From CAYRXM01 sp964428175 (GTDB lineage Bacteria; Chloroflexota; Anaerolineae; JAFGEY01): a DNA stretch of 64,000 nt. A program made the position numbers and the translations under genes. Position 1 is the first letter of the stretch; each line of letters begins with the position of its first letter. Location of the stretch: assembly GCA_964428175.1 (NCBI GenBank), contig CAYRXM010000006.1, forward strand, positions 15,687-79,686, in the 5' to 3' direction. Below are positions 41,865 through 51,010 of the stretch, in pieces. The notes beneath the pieces are model-generated. The model was not told the origin of the DNA. It ran no database searches and saw only the letters and a program-made list of their open reading frames with translations.

Positions 41865-44432
41865 ATGCGTCCCCTCTATACATTCCGAGTCGCACCCTCA
41901 CTTCCGCCCGAACTCAAGCGAATCGAAGAACTGGCCCGCAACATGGTATGGTGCTGGGATCACGAATCGATCGCTTTTTTCAGCCGTATGGACCCCGATC
42001 TGTGGGAAGAAACCCGCCACAACCCAGTGCTGATGCTCGGACGCATCAAGCAAGAGCGTCTGCAAGCGTTGATTTCCGACGACAGCTTTATGAGCCAGTT
42101 GGAGCACGCCGCAGCCCGCTATGAACGCTACATGTCGCGCAAAGCCTGGTTTGAGCGCGAGCACGATTCTGAATGCGATAAGGCGGGGATGGCCTATTTT
42201 TCGCTCGAATTTGGGATCACCGAAAGCCTGCGCCTGTATTCGGGCGGGCTGGGCGTCCTGGCCGGCGATCACCTCAAATCGGCGAGCGACCTGGGCATTC
42301 CACTCGTCGGCATCGGCCTGCTGTATCAAAAAGGCTATTTCCAGCAATACCTCAACGTCGATGGCTGGCAGCAGGAAAGCTATCCCGACAACGACTTTTA
42401 CAACATGCCCCTCCAACTGGAACGGGACCAGGATGGCGCGCCCCTGATGATCAAGCTCGCTTTTCCGGGGCGCGATGTGCATGCCCGCATCTGGCGCGTC
42501 GATGTGGGGCGGGTTCGCCTGTATTTGCTCGACACCAACCTGGACGTGAACGGGCGCGACGATCAGGACATCACCGACCGGCTGTACGGCGGCGACCTGG
42601 ATATGCGCCTCAAGCAGGAACTGTTGATCGGCGTGGGCGGCATCCGCGCGCTCAACGCGCTGGGCATCGAACCCACCGTCTATCATATGAACGAAGGGCA
42701 CTCGGCCTTCCTGGCTATCGAACGGATCAGCCAGTTGATGAAAAAGCACGGCCTGACCTTTGAACAGGCCAAAGAACTGGCCCGGGCCGGGATGGTCTTT
42801 ACCACCCACACGCCCGTACCGGCCGGCATCGACCGTTTCCCCTCCGACCTGATCGGCCATTACTGGGGCTTTCGCTATCCAGACCTGGGCATCAACCACG
42901 AGCAGTTTATGGCCCTGGGGCGACAAAATCCCGCCGATCCCTACGAACCTTTCTGCATGACCATCCTGGCCCTGCGGCTGGCCTCCTATTCCAACGGGGT
43001 GAGCGAACTGCACGGTCACGTCTCGCGGCGGATGTTCCAAAGCGTCTGGCCGGGGCTGCCGGTCGAAGAGGTGCCGATCGGCTATGTGACCAACGGCATT
43101 CACCAACAATCGTGGATTTCCGGCGATATGGCCAGCCTCTACGAGCGATACCTGGGGCCGCGCTGGCGGCAGACGCCCGCCGAGCAAGAAGTCTGGGATT
43201 ACGTGGATCGCATCCCCGGAACCGAACTGTGGAACACGCACCAGCGCCGGCGCGAGCGCATGGTCTCTTTTGTGCGCCAGCAACTGCACAAACAGCTCAA
43301 CCAACGCGGCGCATCCAAGGCCGAACTGCTGGCCGCCGAAGAGGTGCTCAACCCGGAGGCGCTGACCATCGGTTTTGCGCGCCGTTTTGCCACCTATAAA
43401 CGGGCCAACCTGCTGTTCCGCGACCCCGACCGGCTGATCAAAATTCTCAACAACCCGCAGCGCCCGGTGCAGATCATTTTCTCTGGCAAAGCGCACCCGC
43501 ACGACAACCCCGGCAAAGAACTGATCCGCCAGATCGTCCACATGGCCCGCCGCCCCGAACTGCGCTCGCGGCTGGTTTTCCTGGAAAACTATGACATGAA
43601 CATTGCCCGCTACCTGGTTCAAGGCGTCGATATCTGGCTGAACACGCCAACGCGCCCATACGAGGCCAGCGGCACCAGCGGTATGAAGGCAGCGGCCAAT
43701 GGCGTGCTCAATATGAGCATCCTCGATGGCTGGTGGGCCGAAGCCTTTGCCCCCGAAATCGGCTGGGCCATCGGCTCTGGCGAAGAATACACCGATTATA
43801 ACCTCCAGGACCACGTCGAATCAAATGCGATATACGACCTGCTCGAAAAAGAGATTGTCCCCCTATTCTACGAGCGCGGGTCAGACGGCTTGCCGCGCTA
43901 CTGGATCGACATGATGAAAGCGTCGATGAAAGCGCTCTGCCCCGACTTTAACACGCATCGCATGTTGCAGCAATACACCGAAGAATACTATATTCCATCT
44001 TGCAAACGGTTCAGTCGCTTGTCTGCCGGCAAGATGGACCGCCTGCGCCAATTCGTCGAGTGGAAAGCGCGCGTGCAAGAGCATTGGCCGCAGGTTCGTA
44101 TCGAGAACGTCGAGTCGGACGTGATGAACGAGATCAGCGTCAATGTGCCGAGCAGCGTGTGGGCCGAAATCTATTTGGGCGAGTTGACGCCGGCCGACGT
44201 CAAGGTCGAACTGTATTTTGGGGCCATCGACTCGAACGGCGAGATCGTCGATCCGCAAATCGTCGAGATGACGGGCAAGGAACTCGGCTCCGAAGGCGTC
44301 TATTCGTTTGTCGGCCAGGTGACCTATGCCTCCAGTGGGCAGCACGGCTTTACCGTGCGCGTCGTGCCCAATCATCCAGACCAGGTCTCTCCCTTCGAGA
44401 TGAGCCTGGTGCTGTGGGGCACCCCCAAATAA
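41865..44432 (+). CDS. glgP: alpha-glucan (glycogen) phosphorylase, short-type
   Basis: 855 residues from ATG 41865, five bases after AAGGAGG. The protein matches the bacterial/archaeal alpha-glucan phosphorylase branch (LARNMVWCWD at the start, YHMNEGHSAFLAIERI, and FARRFATYKRANLL). The pyridoxal-phosphate Lys is Lys608 in GTSGMKAAANGVLN. It releases glucose-1-phosphate from alpha-1,4-glucans using phosphate. A C-terminal beta domain of ~120 residues (EISVNVPSSVWAEIYLGEL) is the family's usual extra domain. The gene stands alone under its own promoter; no glycogen synthase or branching enzyme is visible nearby. Confidence 0.95.
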   Translation: MRPLYTFRVAPSLPPELKRIEELARNMVWCWDHESIAFFSRMDPDLWEETRHNPVLMLGRIKQERLQALISDDSFMSQLEHAAARYERYMSRKAWFEREHDSECDKAGMAYFSLEFGITESLRLYSGGLGVLAGDHLKSASDLGIPLVGIGLLYQKGYFQQYLNVDGWQQESYPDNDFYNMPLQLERDQDGAPLMIKLAFPGRDVHARIWRVDVGRVRLYLLDTNLDVNGRDDQDITDRLYGGDLDMRLKQELLIGVGGIRALNALGIEPTVYHMNEGHSAFLAIERISQLMKKHGLTFEQAKELARAGMVFTTHTPVPAGIDRFPSDLIGHYWGFRYPDLGINHEQFMALGRQNPADPYEPFCMTILALRLASYSNGVSELHGHVSRRMFQSVWPGLPVEEVPIGYVTNGIHQQSWISGDMASLYERYLGPRWRQTPAEQEVWDYVDRIPGTELWNTHQRRRERMVSFVRQQLHKQLNQRGASKAELLAAEEVLNPEALTIGFARRFATYKRANLLFRDPDRLIKILNNPQRPVQIIFSGKAHPHDNPGKELIRQIVHMARRPELRSRLVFLENYDMNIARYLVQGVDIWLNTPTRPYEASGTSGMKAAANGVLNMSILDGWWAEAFAPEIGWAIGSGEEYTDYNLQDHVESNAIYDLLEKEIVPLFYERGSDGLPRYWIDMMKASMKALCPDFNTHRMLQQYTEEYYIPSCKRFSRLSAGKMDRLRQFVEWKARVQEHWPQVRIENVESDVMNEISVNVPSSVWAEIYLGELTPADVKVELYFGAIDSNGEIVDPQIVEMTGKELGSEGVYSFVGQVTYASSGQHGFTVRVVPNHPDQVSPFEMSLVLWGTPK

Positions 44433-44519
44433 GGGCTGCACATCTCGGCGTAAAAATCCGAGTGATCGACAAGTAACTTCTGGGTGCAACAAATCATCCT
44501 GGGGCTGCGTAAAGGAAGC

Positions 44520-44548
44520 GAGTGTCCGGCCCCCCTGGCCGGACACTC
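44520..44548. other. perfect hairpin between glgP and the kinase operon
   Basis: GAGTGTCCGGCC (44520-44531) and its exact complement (44537-44548) enclose CCCCT. There is no T-run, so it is either a weak terminator of glgP or an RNA structure in the leader of the kinase gene, whose start lies 35 bases downstream. Confidence 0.6.
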
Positions 44549-44583
44549 ACCAATGTTAGCAAGATTTCTCACAGGAGACATCC

Positions 44584-46005
44584 ATGCCCAGAGAAAAACC
44601 CCTGGCCGTCGGTGCTGTGCTCAACAGCGCCACACACCAATACCAGGTCAAACGGCTCGTCGGCGGCGGCGGCATGGCCTGGGTGTACCAGGTTGCCAGG
44701 CAGCCGGACAGCGCCAACTCGCTGTGGGCACTCAAAGAGCTGCGCCCGCAAACCCATGACCCCGATACCCAGGCGCACGCCCGCCAGTTGTTCAACCAGG
44801 AAGCGATGATCCTGGCACAGCTCAACCATCCCAACCTGCCCCAGGTCATCGACTTTTTTGAAGACCAGGGCCGCGCTTACCTGGTGATGGAGTTCATCTG
44901 GGGCGAATCGCTGGAAAAGCGCATCGACAAGGCCCGCTCGCCACTGCTGGAGCGAGAAGTGCTCCAATGGGCCGTTCAAGTCTGCGACGTACTCGATTAT
45001 CTGCACACCCGCCAGCCCCCGGTTATTTTTCGCGACCTCAAGCCGAGCAACGTGATGATCAACAGCGCCGGCATCGTCAAGCTGGTCGATTTTGGCATTG
45101 CCCGCACCTACAAAGAGGGCAAGCCGCAAGACACCATCGCACTCGGCTCCGAAAACTATGCCGCGCCGGAACAATGGGGCGAAGAACAGACCGACCCCCG
45201 TACCGACCTCTATGGCCTGGGCGCGACCATGTATCACCTGCTGGCCAACATGCCGCCTTCACCGGCGTTTTTGCCTTCCGAGCCGACGCCGTTGAGCGAA
45301 TTGAACGACGCGGCCTCTCCACAAGTTGTCCAGATCGTGAGCAAGGCCATGGCCCGCGAGCGCCAGAATCGCTACGCATCGGCGCAAGAAGTCAAGCAGG
45401 CCATCCTCGCCTGCCTGCCCGGCTACGTCGCACCAGGACAGGCGACGGTCGCCAGCGCCGCCGCCGCTACTCAGGTCAAACCGCAAGCGGCGACGCCGCC
45501 CAAACTGTCCAGGCCGGCTACCCAGTCTGCGCCAGCGGCGCCGGCACGGGTCAGCGCCCCGCCCGCGCCGCTCGTGCGACAGGTGGTGCGCAAAGTGCGC
45601 CTATGCCCGCACTGCCAGCACAAAAACGCGCTCGATGCACGGTTTTGCGTCAAATGCGGCTATGCATTTGCCGGCCTGCGCCCGGCCATCTTGCGCGTGA
45701 TCGAACCCGTGCGCGCTGCCTGGGAGATGCCGGTCAAATCGAACCCGTTGATGCTGGGGCGCGCCGATCCCAGCGCCGGATATCGCCCCGACTTTGACAT
45801 GACCTTTTACGATCCAGATGGATACGTCTCGCGCCGTCACGCGCATATTGTCAAGGCCAGGAACGGCTATTTCATCAAAGATTTGGGCAGCAGCAACGGC
45901 ACCTATGTCAACGACCAACCCCTGCCCGCAGATGCCTATCGCAAGCTGAACAACGGCGACAAGATCGAAATCGGCGAGGTTGGCATCATCTTTTTGTTCA
46001 AATAG
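44584..46005 (+). CDS. Ser/Thr protein kinase with zinc ribbon and FHA domain
   Basis: 473 residues. The kinase domain (20-278) has a Gly loop LVGGGGMAWVY, Lys51 in ALKEL, catalytic FRDLKPSNV (Asp151) and DFG (169-171), so it should be active. A linker rich in Ala and Pro follows. Then a zinc ribbon (Cys341, Cys344, Cys355, Cys358) and an FHA domain (385-473) with GR (392-393), SRRHA (416-420) and SSNGTYVN (436-443), all residues needed to bind phosphothreonine. No membrane helix is present, unlike PknB. First gene of a set of five that also encodes a phosphatase, a VWA protein and another FHA protein. AGGAG precedes the ATG. Confidence 0.93.
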   Translation: MPREKPLAVGAVLNSATHQYQVKRLVGGGGMAWVYQVARQPDSANSLWALKELRPQTHDPDTQAHARQLFNQEAMILAQLNHPNLPQVIDFFEDQGRAYLVMEFIWGESLEKRIDKARSPLLEREVLQWAVQVCDVLDYLHTRQPPVIFRDLKPSNVMINSAGIVKLVDFGIARTYKEGKPQDTIALGSENYAAPEQWGEEQTDPRTDLYGLGATMYHLLANMPPSPAFLPSEPTPLSELNDAASPQVVQIVSKAMARERQNRYASAQEVKQAILACLPGYVAPGQATVASAAAATQVKPQAATPPKLSRPATQSAPAAPARVSAPPAPLVRQVVRKVRLCPHCQHKNALDARFCVKCGYAFAGLRPAILRVIEPVRAAWEMPVKSNPLMLGRADPSAGYRPDFDMTFYDPDGYVSRRHAHIVKARNGYFIKDLGSSNGTYVNDQPLPADAYRKLNNGDKIEIGEVGIIFLFK

Positions 46006-46023
46006 ACCTGCAGAGGATTCTGT

Positions 46024-46509
46024 ATGACAAAAAAACTGGTCGTCTATTTTTCAATGACCGGCAACACCCAATTCATTGCCGAAACCATCGCCGAGGCGGT
46101 GGGGGCCGACCTGCTCGAACTGAAACCGGTCAAACCTTACCCGGCTGGCTTTATGCGCTACCTGATCGGCGGGATGCAGGCCATGTTCAAGTTCAAACCG
46201 GCGCTTCAGCCTTTGGACAAAAACCCCGCCGACTATGACCTGTGGTTCATCGGCACACCGGTGTGGGCCAGCCGCAATGCGCCGCCGCTGAACACTTTTT
46301 TGAGCCAGGTTTCCGTCCAGGGCAAACGGGTGGCCCTGTATGCCTGCTGCGCCGATCCCAACGGGCGGGCGCTGGCGGCGGTCAAGCACGAATTGGACGC
46401 CGCATCGGTGATCGGCGAGCTGGAACTGCGCGAACCGCTGGTCAGCGAGCGGGAAGAAAACCAGCAGCAAGCGCGCGCGTGGGCGCTGCAAATGGTCGAA
46501 CAAGCATAA
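46024..46509 (+). CDS. flavodoxin family protein
   Basis: 161 residues. The FMN phosphate loop FSMTGNTQFIA (about 9-19) is followed by FIGTPVWASRNAPPLNTFL, typical of short-chain flavodoxin-like proteins. There is no partner reductase nearby. Flavodoxins carry single electrons in the cytosol. Its position between a kinase and a phosphatase, 18 and 20 bases away, shows that it belongs to the same transcript; a redox input to the phospho-signalling set is conceivable but unproven. Confidence 0.88.
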   Translation: MTKKLVVYFSMTGNTQFIAETIAEAVGADLLELKPVKPYPAGFMRYLIGGMQAMFKFKPALQPLDKNPADYDLWFIGTPVWASRNAPPLNTFLSQVSVQGKRVALYACCADPNGRALAAVKHELDAASVIGELELREPLVSEREENQQQARAWALQMVEQA

Positions 46510-46529
46510 CTGCCGGGAGGAGAGTTGGA

Positions 46530-48236
46530 ATGGAATGTCCCCAATGTGGTCAAGAAAACCGGGATACGGCCCGCTTTTGCCAGTACTGCGGCGCGCTCTT
46601 GCGCGAGGCCAAATTGCCGGAAGCCGAGGTTGAAATCCCGGCCACAGAAATCGATACAGACGAGCCGTTCGTCGAGGCCGAGGTCATCGCCGAATGGGGA
46701 GACGAGCCGGAGGTCGAGCCGGAAAACGCTGACCGGCACATCCTCGATGAGCAGACCGACGAACTAGACGTGGCCGACATCGAAGCCACCCAGATCGCCC
46801 TGGAACCGATCAGCCTGGCCGAAATCGAGGCGCTCCAGCAAACATTGCAGGAGGCCGATGCGGAACCCGTCGATCTGGATGCCGACTTGATCGTCGAGCC
46901 GGAGTGGGTGGAAGAACCGTTTGATGAGGCCATGGTTCAGGATGCACTCGACGAGGATGCACTCGACGAGGATGCGTGGGACGATGCAGATACCGGCGAA
47001 TTTGAGCAGATTGAAATTTCGGCCCCGGATCAAGAACCGGTCGAAATGGTCGAAGCGCTGGAAAGCATCCCCGATGACGTTTTGGAGATGGAAATGGACG
47101 ATCTCTTTTGGCGCGAGCCGGCTGAAACGATGGCTGAATTGGGGGCGGGCACCGTCATCAATGGGCGCTACCAGATCAGCGAAGCGCTGTCAACCCGGCA
47201 AGATGAGGTGCTGTACCGCGTGCGCGATTTACAGCGCTGCCCGCAGTGCGGTTACGATGAAAACGACCCGGATCAGGCTTTTTGCGAAAGCTGCGGCGCT
47301 GTGCTCGATCAAAAACCGTTCGTCCTGATGCTGGCGCGGCCCCTCGACCGGCAGGACGTGCCCGTAGAGGCGAGTGTCGAGCAGCAGTTTGTCGAGGGTG
47401 AGTTTGCCTACTGGGTCTGGCAAGAAGTGCCCAAAACCGGGACGCTTGTCGGCGTGGCAGAACGGATGCGTTTCGTCGTCGGCCAAAAATCCGACGTGGG
47501 CCGCCAGCGCGACCTCGACGAGGACGCCATGTTTGTGCTGACCCTGGAAAGCACCTACGAATCGCTGCCCGCGCAAATCGGCCTTTTTGTCGTCGCCGAT
47601 GGAATGGGCGGGCACGAGGGCGGTGAGGTCGCCAGCCGCCTGGTGATTCGCACCATGGCCAGTGAACTGCTGCAAAAAATCTTTGCCTTTGAACTGCTCG
47701 GCTCCACCCTCTCGGCGCAAGAGGTGCAAAAGGCCATGATCGCCGCAGTGCAGGAGGCCAACGAAGAGGTCTACCTGGAGCGACAAAAGCGTGACACCGA
47801 CATGGGCACCACGATCACGGCAGTGATCCTCAAGGAATGGCTGGCCTATGTGGCTCACGTCGGCGACTGCCGCGCCTTTCACTGGGGCGAGAACGGCCTG
47901 CAGCAGTTGACCACCGATCACTCGGTTGTCGCCAGCATGATCGCCGCCGGTGCGGCCGCGCCGGACGAAATCTATACGCACCCCCAGCGCAGCGTGATCT
48001 ATCGCTCGATCGGCGACCGGCCGACGATCGAGGTCGATGTGTCGAGCCACGAGTTCAGCCCCGGCGACCGGCTGATCATCTGCTGCGATGGGCTGTGGGA
48101 GATGATCCGCAACGAAGGGATCGAAGAAGTGCTGATGCGCCAGCCCGACCCGCAGTTGGCCTGCGAAGAGATGGTCGATCTGGCTAATTTGGCCGGCGGC
48201 GTAGACAACATCAGCGTCATTGTCGTCCAGTTGTGA
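46530..48236 (+). CDS. PP2C-family protein phosphatase with two zinc ribbons and an acidic linker
   Basis: 568 residues from ATG 46530, after GGGAGGAGA. A zinc ribbon (Cys3, Cys6, Cys17, Cys20) is followed by a highly acidic linker (25-200) rich in Glu and Asp. Residues 205-232 (INGRYQISEAL... VLYRV) look like the first two strands of a kinase N-lobe, and a second zinc ribbon follows (Cys237, Cys240, Cys252, Cys255). The PP2C domain (about 312-568) has RDLDEDAMFV, VADGMGGHEGGE (Asp357), VGDCRAF, CDGLWE and DNISVIVV, so the metal-binding Asp are present. It should counteract the upstream kinase. Membrane segments are absent. Confidence 0.92.
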   Translation: MECPQCGQENRDTARFCQYCGALLREAKLPEAEVEIPATEIDTDEPFVEAEVIAEWGDEPEVEPENADRHILDEQTDELDVADIEATQIALEPISLAEIEALQQTLQEADAEPVDLDADLIVEPEWVEEPFDEAMVQDALDEDALDEDAWDDADTGEFEQIEISAPDQEPVEMVEALESIPDDVLEMEMDDLFWREPAETMAELGAGTVINGRYQISEALSTRQDEVLYRVRDLQRCPQCGYDENDPDQAFCESCGAVLDQKPFVLMLARPLDRQDVPVEASVEQQFVEGEFAYWVWQEVPKTGTLVGVAERMRFVVGQKSDVGRQRDLDEDAMFVLTLESTYESLPAQIGLFVVADGMGGHEGGEVASRLVIRTMASELLQKIFAFELLGSTLSAQEVQKAMIAAVQEANEEVYLERQKRDTDMGTTITAVILKEWLAYVAHVGDCRAFHWGENGLQQLTTDHSVVASMIAAGAAAPDEIYTHPQRSVIYRSIGDRPTIEVDVSSHEFSPGDRLIICCDGLWEMIRNEGIEEVLMRQPDPQLACEEMVDLANLAGGVDNISVIVVQL

Positions 48237-48355
48237 ACCGTTCCGGTTCATTCGTATCAAGGGCCTGACCCACGAGTTCTTGCGATTGTGGGCAAGTATC
48301 TTGGTGTAAGGCATCATTCTGTTCAGTTCCGATCTATTCGGGTTAGGAGGCGGGT

Positions 48356-49654
48356 ATGGAACAAGTCAAACTCATCTGTGCGCTCAACAAGCCCTATTTG
48401 CCTGTGCTCAAGACACAGCAGTTGGCGTATGTTTACATTCAGGTTGAAGGCGGGGAAAGCATCGCCGAGGTGCGCACGCCGCTCAACATTGCGCTGGTGC
48501 TCGACAAAAGTGGCTCGATGGAGGGCGACAAGATCAAGAACCTGCGCAAGGCGGCCAAGCACGTCATCGATATGCTGGCCGACGACGATTATGTTTCGAT
48601 CATTGCCTTCAGCGACCGGGTCTATCCCATCGTGACCAGCACGCTGGCCGCCGACAAGGTGGCGCTCAAAAAAGAGATCGATGGCATCCGCGATGGCGGC
48701 GGCACGGCCATGTCGGGTGGGTTGCGGCGCGGTATGGGCGAACTGGAAAAGCGCCTCTCTGAAAATCGCCTCAACCGGATGCTGCTGCTCACCGATGGCG
48801 AGACCTTTGGCGACGAAGGCGACTGCCGCAAGCTGGGCACCGAAATGGGCAGCAAGGGCATCGTCATCCAGGCGATGGGCCTGGGCGAAGACTGGAACGA
48901 AGACCTGCTTGACGAGGTGGCCGAGAACAGCGGCGGCAGCGGTGATTTTATCGAAAAGCCCGAAGAGATCACCGCCTTTTTCGAATCGACCGTGCAGCGT
49001 ATGCAAGCCACAGCGATCCAAAATGCCGAACTGGTGCTGCGGCTGGTCAACGGCGTCACACCGCGCCAGGTGTGGCAGGTCACGCCGATCATCGAAAACC
49101 TGGGCTACAAACCACTGGCCGACGAGTCCATCCAGGTGCATCTGGGCGAGGTGGACAAGGATGAAGGCATTTCACTGCTCGCCGAACTGCTGATTTCGCC
49201 GCGCCCGGAGGGCAAGTTCCGCATCGCTCAAGCCGAGGTCAACTATGATGTGCCGGGGCTGAGCCTGGTTGGTGAAAAGGTCAAGATGGACATCATGATC
49301 GACTTTACCAGCGACACCAACCTGACCAGACAGTACGATCCGCTCACGATGAACCTGGTCGAAAAAGTGACCGCGTTCAAACTGCAGACCCGCGCCCTCA
49401 ACGCGGCCAAGATGGGCGACGTGGATGGGGCCAGCCAGCAGCTTCGCGCGGCAGCGACACGCCTGCTCCAGGTCGGCGAGAAACAGCTGGCCGAAGCTGC
49501 GCTGGAAGAAGCCAAAAACCTGGAAGAGCAGGGCCAGATGTCGTCGGCCGGGGCCAAAAAGCTGCGCTATGCCACGCGCAAGCTCAGCCGCAAGCCAGCG
49601 ACGGAAGCAGCGTCGATTGACAGTCAAGCCGCCGAAGCGGAACCAAGTGATTAA
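48356..49654 (+). CDS. von Willebrand factor A (VWA) domain protein
   Basis: 432 residues. The VWA domain (about 42-215) has an intact metal-ion-dependent adhesion site: DKSGSM (Asp50, Ser52, Ser54), GGGTAMSGG for the Thr, and LLLTDGE for the second Asp. The remaining part has a beta domain (~230-330) and a helical C-terminus with an acidic tail. No signal peptide or membrane helix, so it is intracellular, as in the TerY group rather than in adhesins. It lies 119 bases after the PP2C gene with AGGAGGCGGGT before the ATG, and 23 bases before the next FHA gene. Confidence 0.92.
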   Translation: MEQVKLICALNKPYLPVLKTQQLAYVYIQVEGGESIAEVRTPLNIALVLDKSGSMEGDKIKNLRKAAKHVIDMLADDDYVSIIAFSDRVYPIVTSTLAADKVALKKEIDGIRDGGGTAMSGGLRRGMGELEKRLSENRLNRMLLLTDGETFGDEGDCRKLGTEMGSKGIVIQAMGLGEDWNEDLLDEVAENSGGSGDFIEKPEEITAFFESTVQRMQATAIQNAELVLRLVNGVTPRQVWQVTPIIENLGYKPLADESIQVHLGEVDKDEGISLLAELLISPRPEGKFRIAQAEVNYDVPGLSLVGEKVKMDIMIDFTSDTNLTRQYDPLTMNLVEKVTAFKLQTRALNAAKMGDVDGASQQLRAAATRLLQVGEKQLAEAALEEAKNLEEQGQMSSAGAKKLRYATRKLSRKPATEAASIDSQAAEAEPSD

Positions 49655-49677
49655 GCCAGAGAGAATGGAGGTTTGAA

Positions 49678-50871
49678 ATGAAACAGTGTCCCAGTTGTGG
49701 AAACCAGGCCGCCGACAATGCTGTGTTTTGCGATCAGTGCGGCACACGACTGCCCGAGGCGGCCCCTGTCTTTGAAGCGACACCGGTCGAGTCACCGGAA
49801 TTCGAGGCCGAGGTCGCAGCGCCGTCCGGCGGCATCCCGGAAGGCATTGTCCTTTGCCCGGCTTGCGGAGCCGAAAACGTGCCCGGCGAGGTGTTCTGCG
49901 ACCTCTGTGGCGAGCCTTTGGAAACGCCCGAACCGCTGGAAGCCATCGCGGTGGTCGAGGAACCGCTCATCGAAGAAGCGATTATCGAAGTCGAAGAGCT
50001 GCCGGTAGACGAGTCGGTAGCAGTGGAAGAGGTAATGCCCGAAGCCGTTGTCGAAGAAATGCCCGCTGGCGACGAGGTGTTTTGCCAGGTGTGCGGTTCG
50101 TCGATCAATGCCGGCGACACGTTCTGCGGCAGCTGTGGGGCCGCAGTGGGCGGCCCGGTCGAGCAGATGGTGGTTGATGAAGAGCCGCTGTTCGAAGAAC
50201 CACCGTTTGAAGAATTTGTCGAGGAACCCCTCGTCGACGAGCAGGTCGAAGAGATTGTCGAAGAGGTGGTGATCGAAGAGCCACTGTTCGAAACGTTTGA
50301 CGATGAGCCGGTCATCGACGAACCGCTTGAAGAACTGGTGATCGAAGCGCCGATCATCGACGCGCAGATTCAGGAAGCGGTGATCGAGGAGGAAGTCTTT
50401 GAAGAGGTGGTCGCCGGGCCGCCGGTCTGCCCGGTCTGCGGGGCCGAGATCACGCCCGGACAGCGCTTTTGTGGCGACTGCGGCGCGGACATAGCCGGGC
50501 CGGAAGAAGTCGAGCTTGAGGTAGAGCCAGAAGTGCTGGCCGTAGTCAGCGGGCCTTATCTGGAAGTGGTAACCAGCGGGGCACAGATTCCCCTGGTCTT
50601 GCAGCCCGAACTGCTTGTCGGGCGCTTGGACGAGGTCAGCGGCATCGAGCCAGAAGTCGACATGACGCCGCACGGCGGACTGGATGGCGGCGTCTCACGC
50701 CGACACGCCCAACTGTTCTACGAAAAGGGCAATTGGTTTGTGTTCGACCTCGACAGCACCAACGGCACCTGTGTCAATGGACAAGAGATTGCGCCCAAGA
50801 CGCGCGTACCGGTTTTCGACGGCGCCAAGATCGAATTCGGCGAGATTGAGGTGATCTTGCACACCGGCTAA
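49678..50871 (+). CDS. four-zinc-ribbon protein with C-terminal FHA domain
   Basis: 397 residues. Four CxxC-x10-CxxC ribbons sit at residues 4-21, 60-77, 136-153 and 251-268, joined by long acidic linkers made of EEP, VEE and IDE runs. The FHA domain (295-397) has GR (315-316), SRRHA (340-344) and STNGTCVNG (360-368), all key phosphothreonine-binding residues. Such a protein looks like a scaffold that binds phosphorylated partners, probably products of the kinase at 44584. Last gene of the set, followed by a strong terminator. Confidence 0.88.
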   Translation: MKQCPSCGNQAADNAVFCDQCGTRLPEAAPVFEATPVESPEFEAEVAAPSGGIPEGIVLCPACGAENVPGEVFCDLCGEPLETPEPLEAIAVVEEPLIEEAIIEVEELPVDESVAVEEVMPEAVVEEMPAGDEVFCQVCGSSINAGDTFCGSCGAAVGGPVEQMVVDEEPLFEEPPFEEFVEEPLVDEQVEEIVEEVVIEEPLFETFDDEPVIDEPLEELVIEAPIIDAQIQEAVIEEEVFEEVVAGPPVCPVCGAEITPGQRFCGDCGADIAGPEEVELEVEPEVLAVVSGPYLEVVTSGAQIPLVLQPELLVGRLDEVSGIEPEVDMTPHGGLDGGVSRRHAQLFYEKGNWFVFDLDSTNGTCVNGQEIAPKTRVPVFDGAKIEFGEIEVILHTG

Positions 50872-50915
50872 GTCATAGCAACGAAAGCCTGGCGAGCCGT
50901 GCCCCAAACAATCCG

Positions 50916-50954
50916 GCAACCATACCTTGAATCAAGGTATGGTTGCTTTTTTTT
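50916..50954 (+). terminator. intrinsic terminator of the kinase-FHA operon
   Basis: A 15-base inverted repeat (50916-50930 with 50932-50946) is followed by eight T. It lies 44 bases after the stop of the zinc-ribbon FHA gene. Confidence 0.92.
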
Positions 50955-50966
50955 ATCGATTGAATA

Positions 50967-50975
50967 TGATATAAT
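50967..50975 (+). promoter_or_regulatory. extended -10 promoter of the TPR protein gene
   Basis: TGATATAAT: TG at 50967-50968 and perfect TATAAT at 50970-50975. The -35 position is only the T-run of the preceding terminator. It places the transcript start near 50982 and supports ATG 51011 as the start codon. Confidence 0.55.
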
Positions 50976-51010
50976 CGAAATGTTTGTTCATGTTTCGGGG
51001 GATCGCCGAG

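Noticed and set aside
44520..44548. Hairpin after glgP as a standard intrinsic terminator
   Set aside because: The stem is perfect but no T-run follows on either side, so it is listed only as a hairpin.
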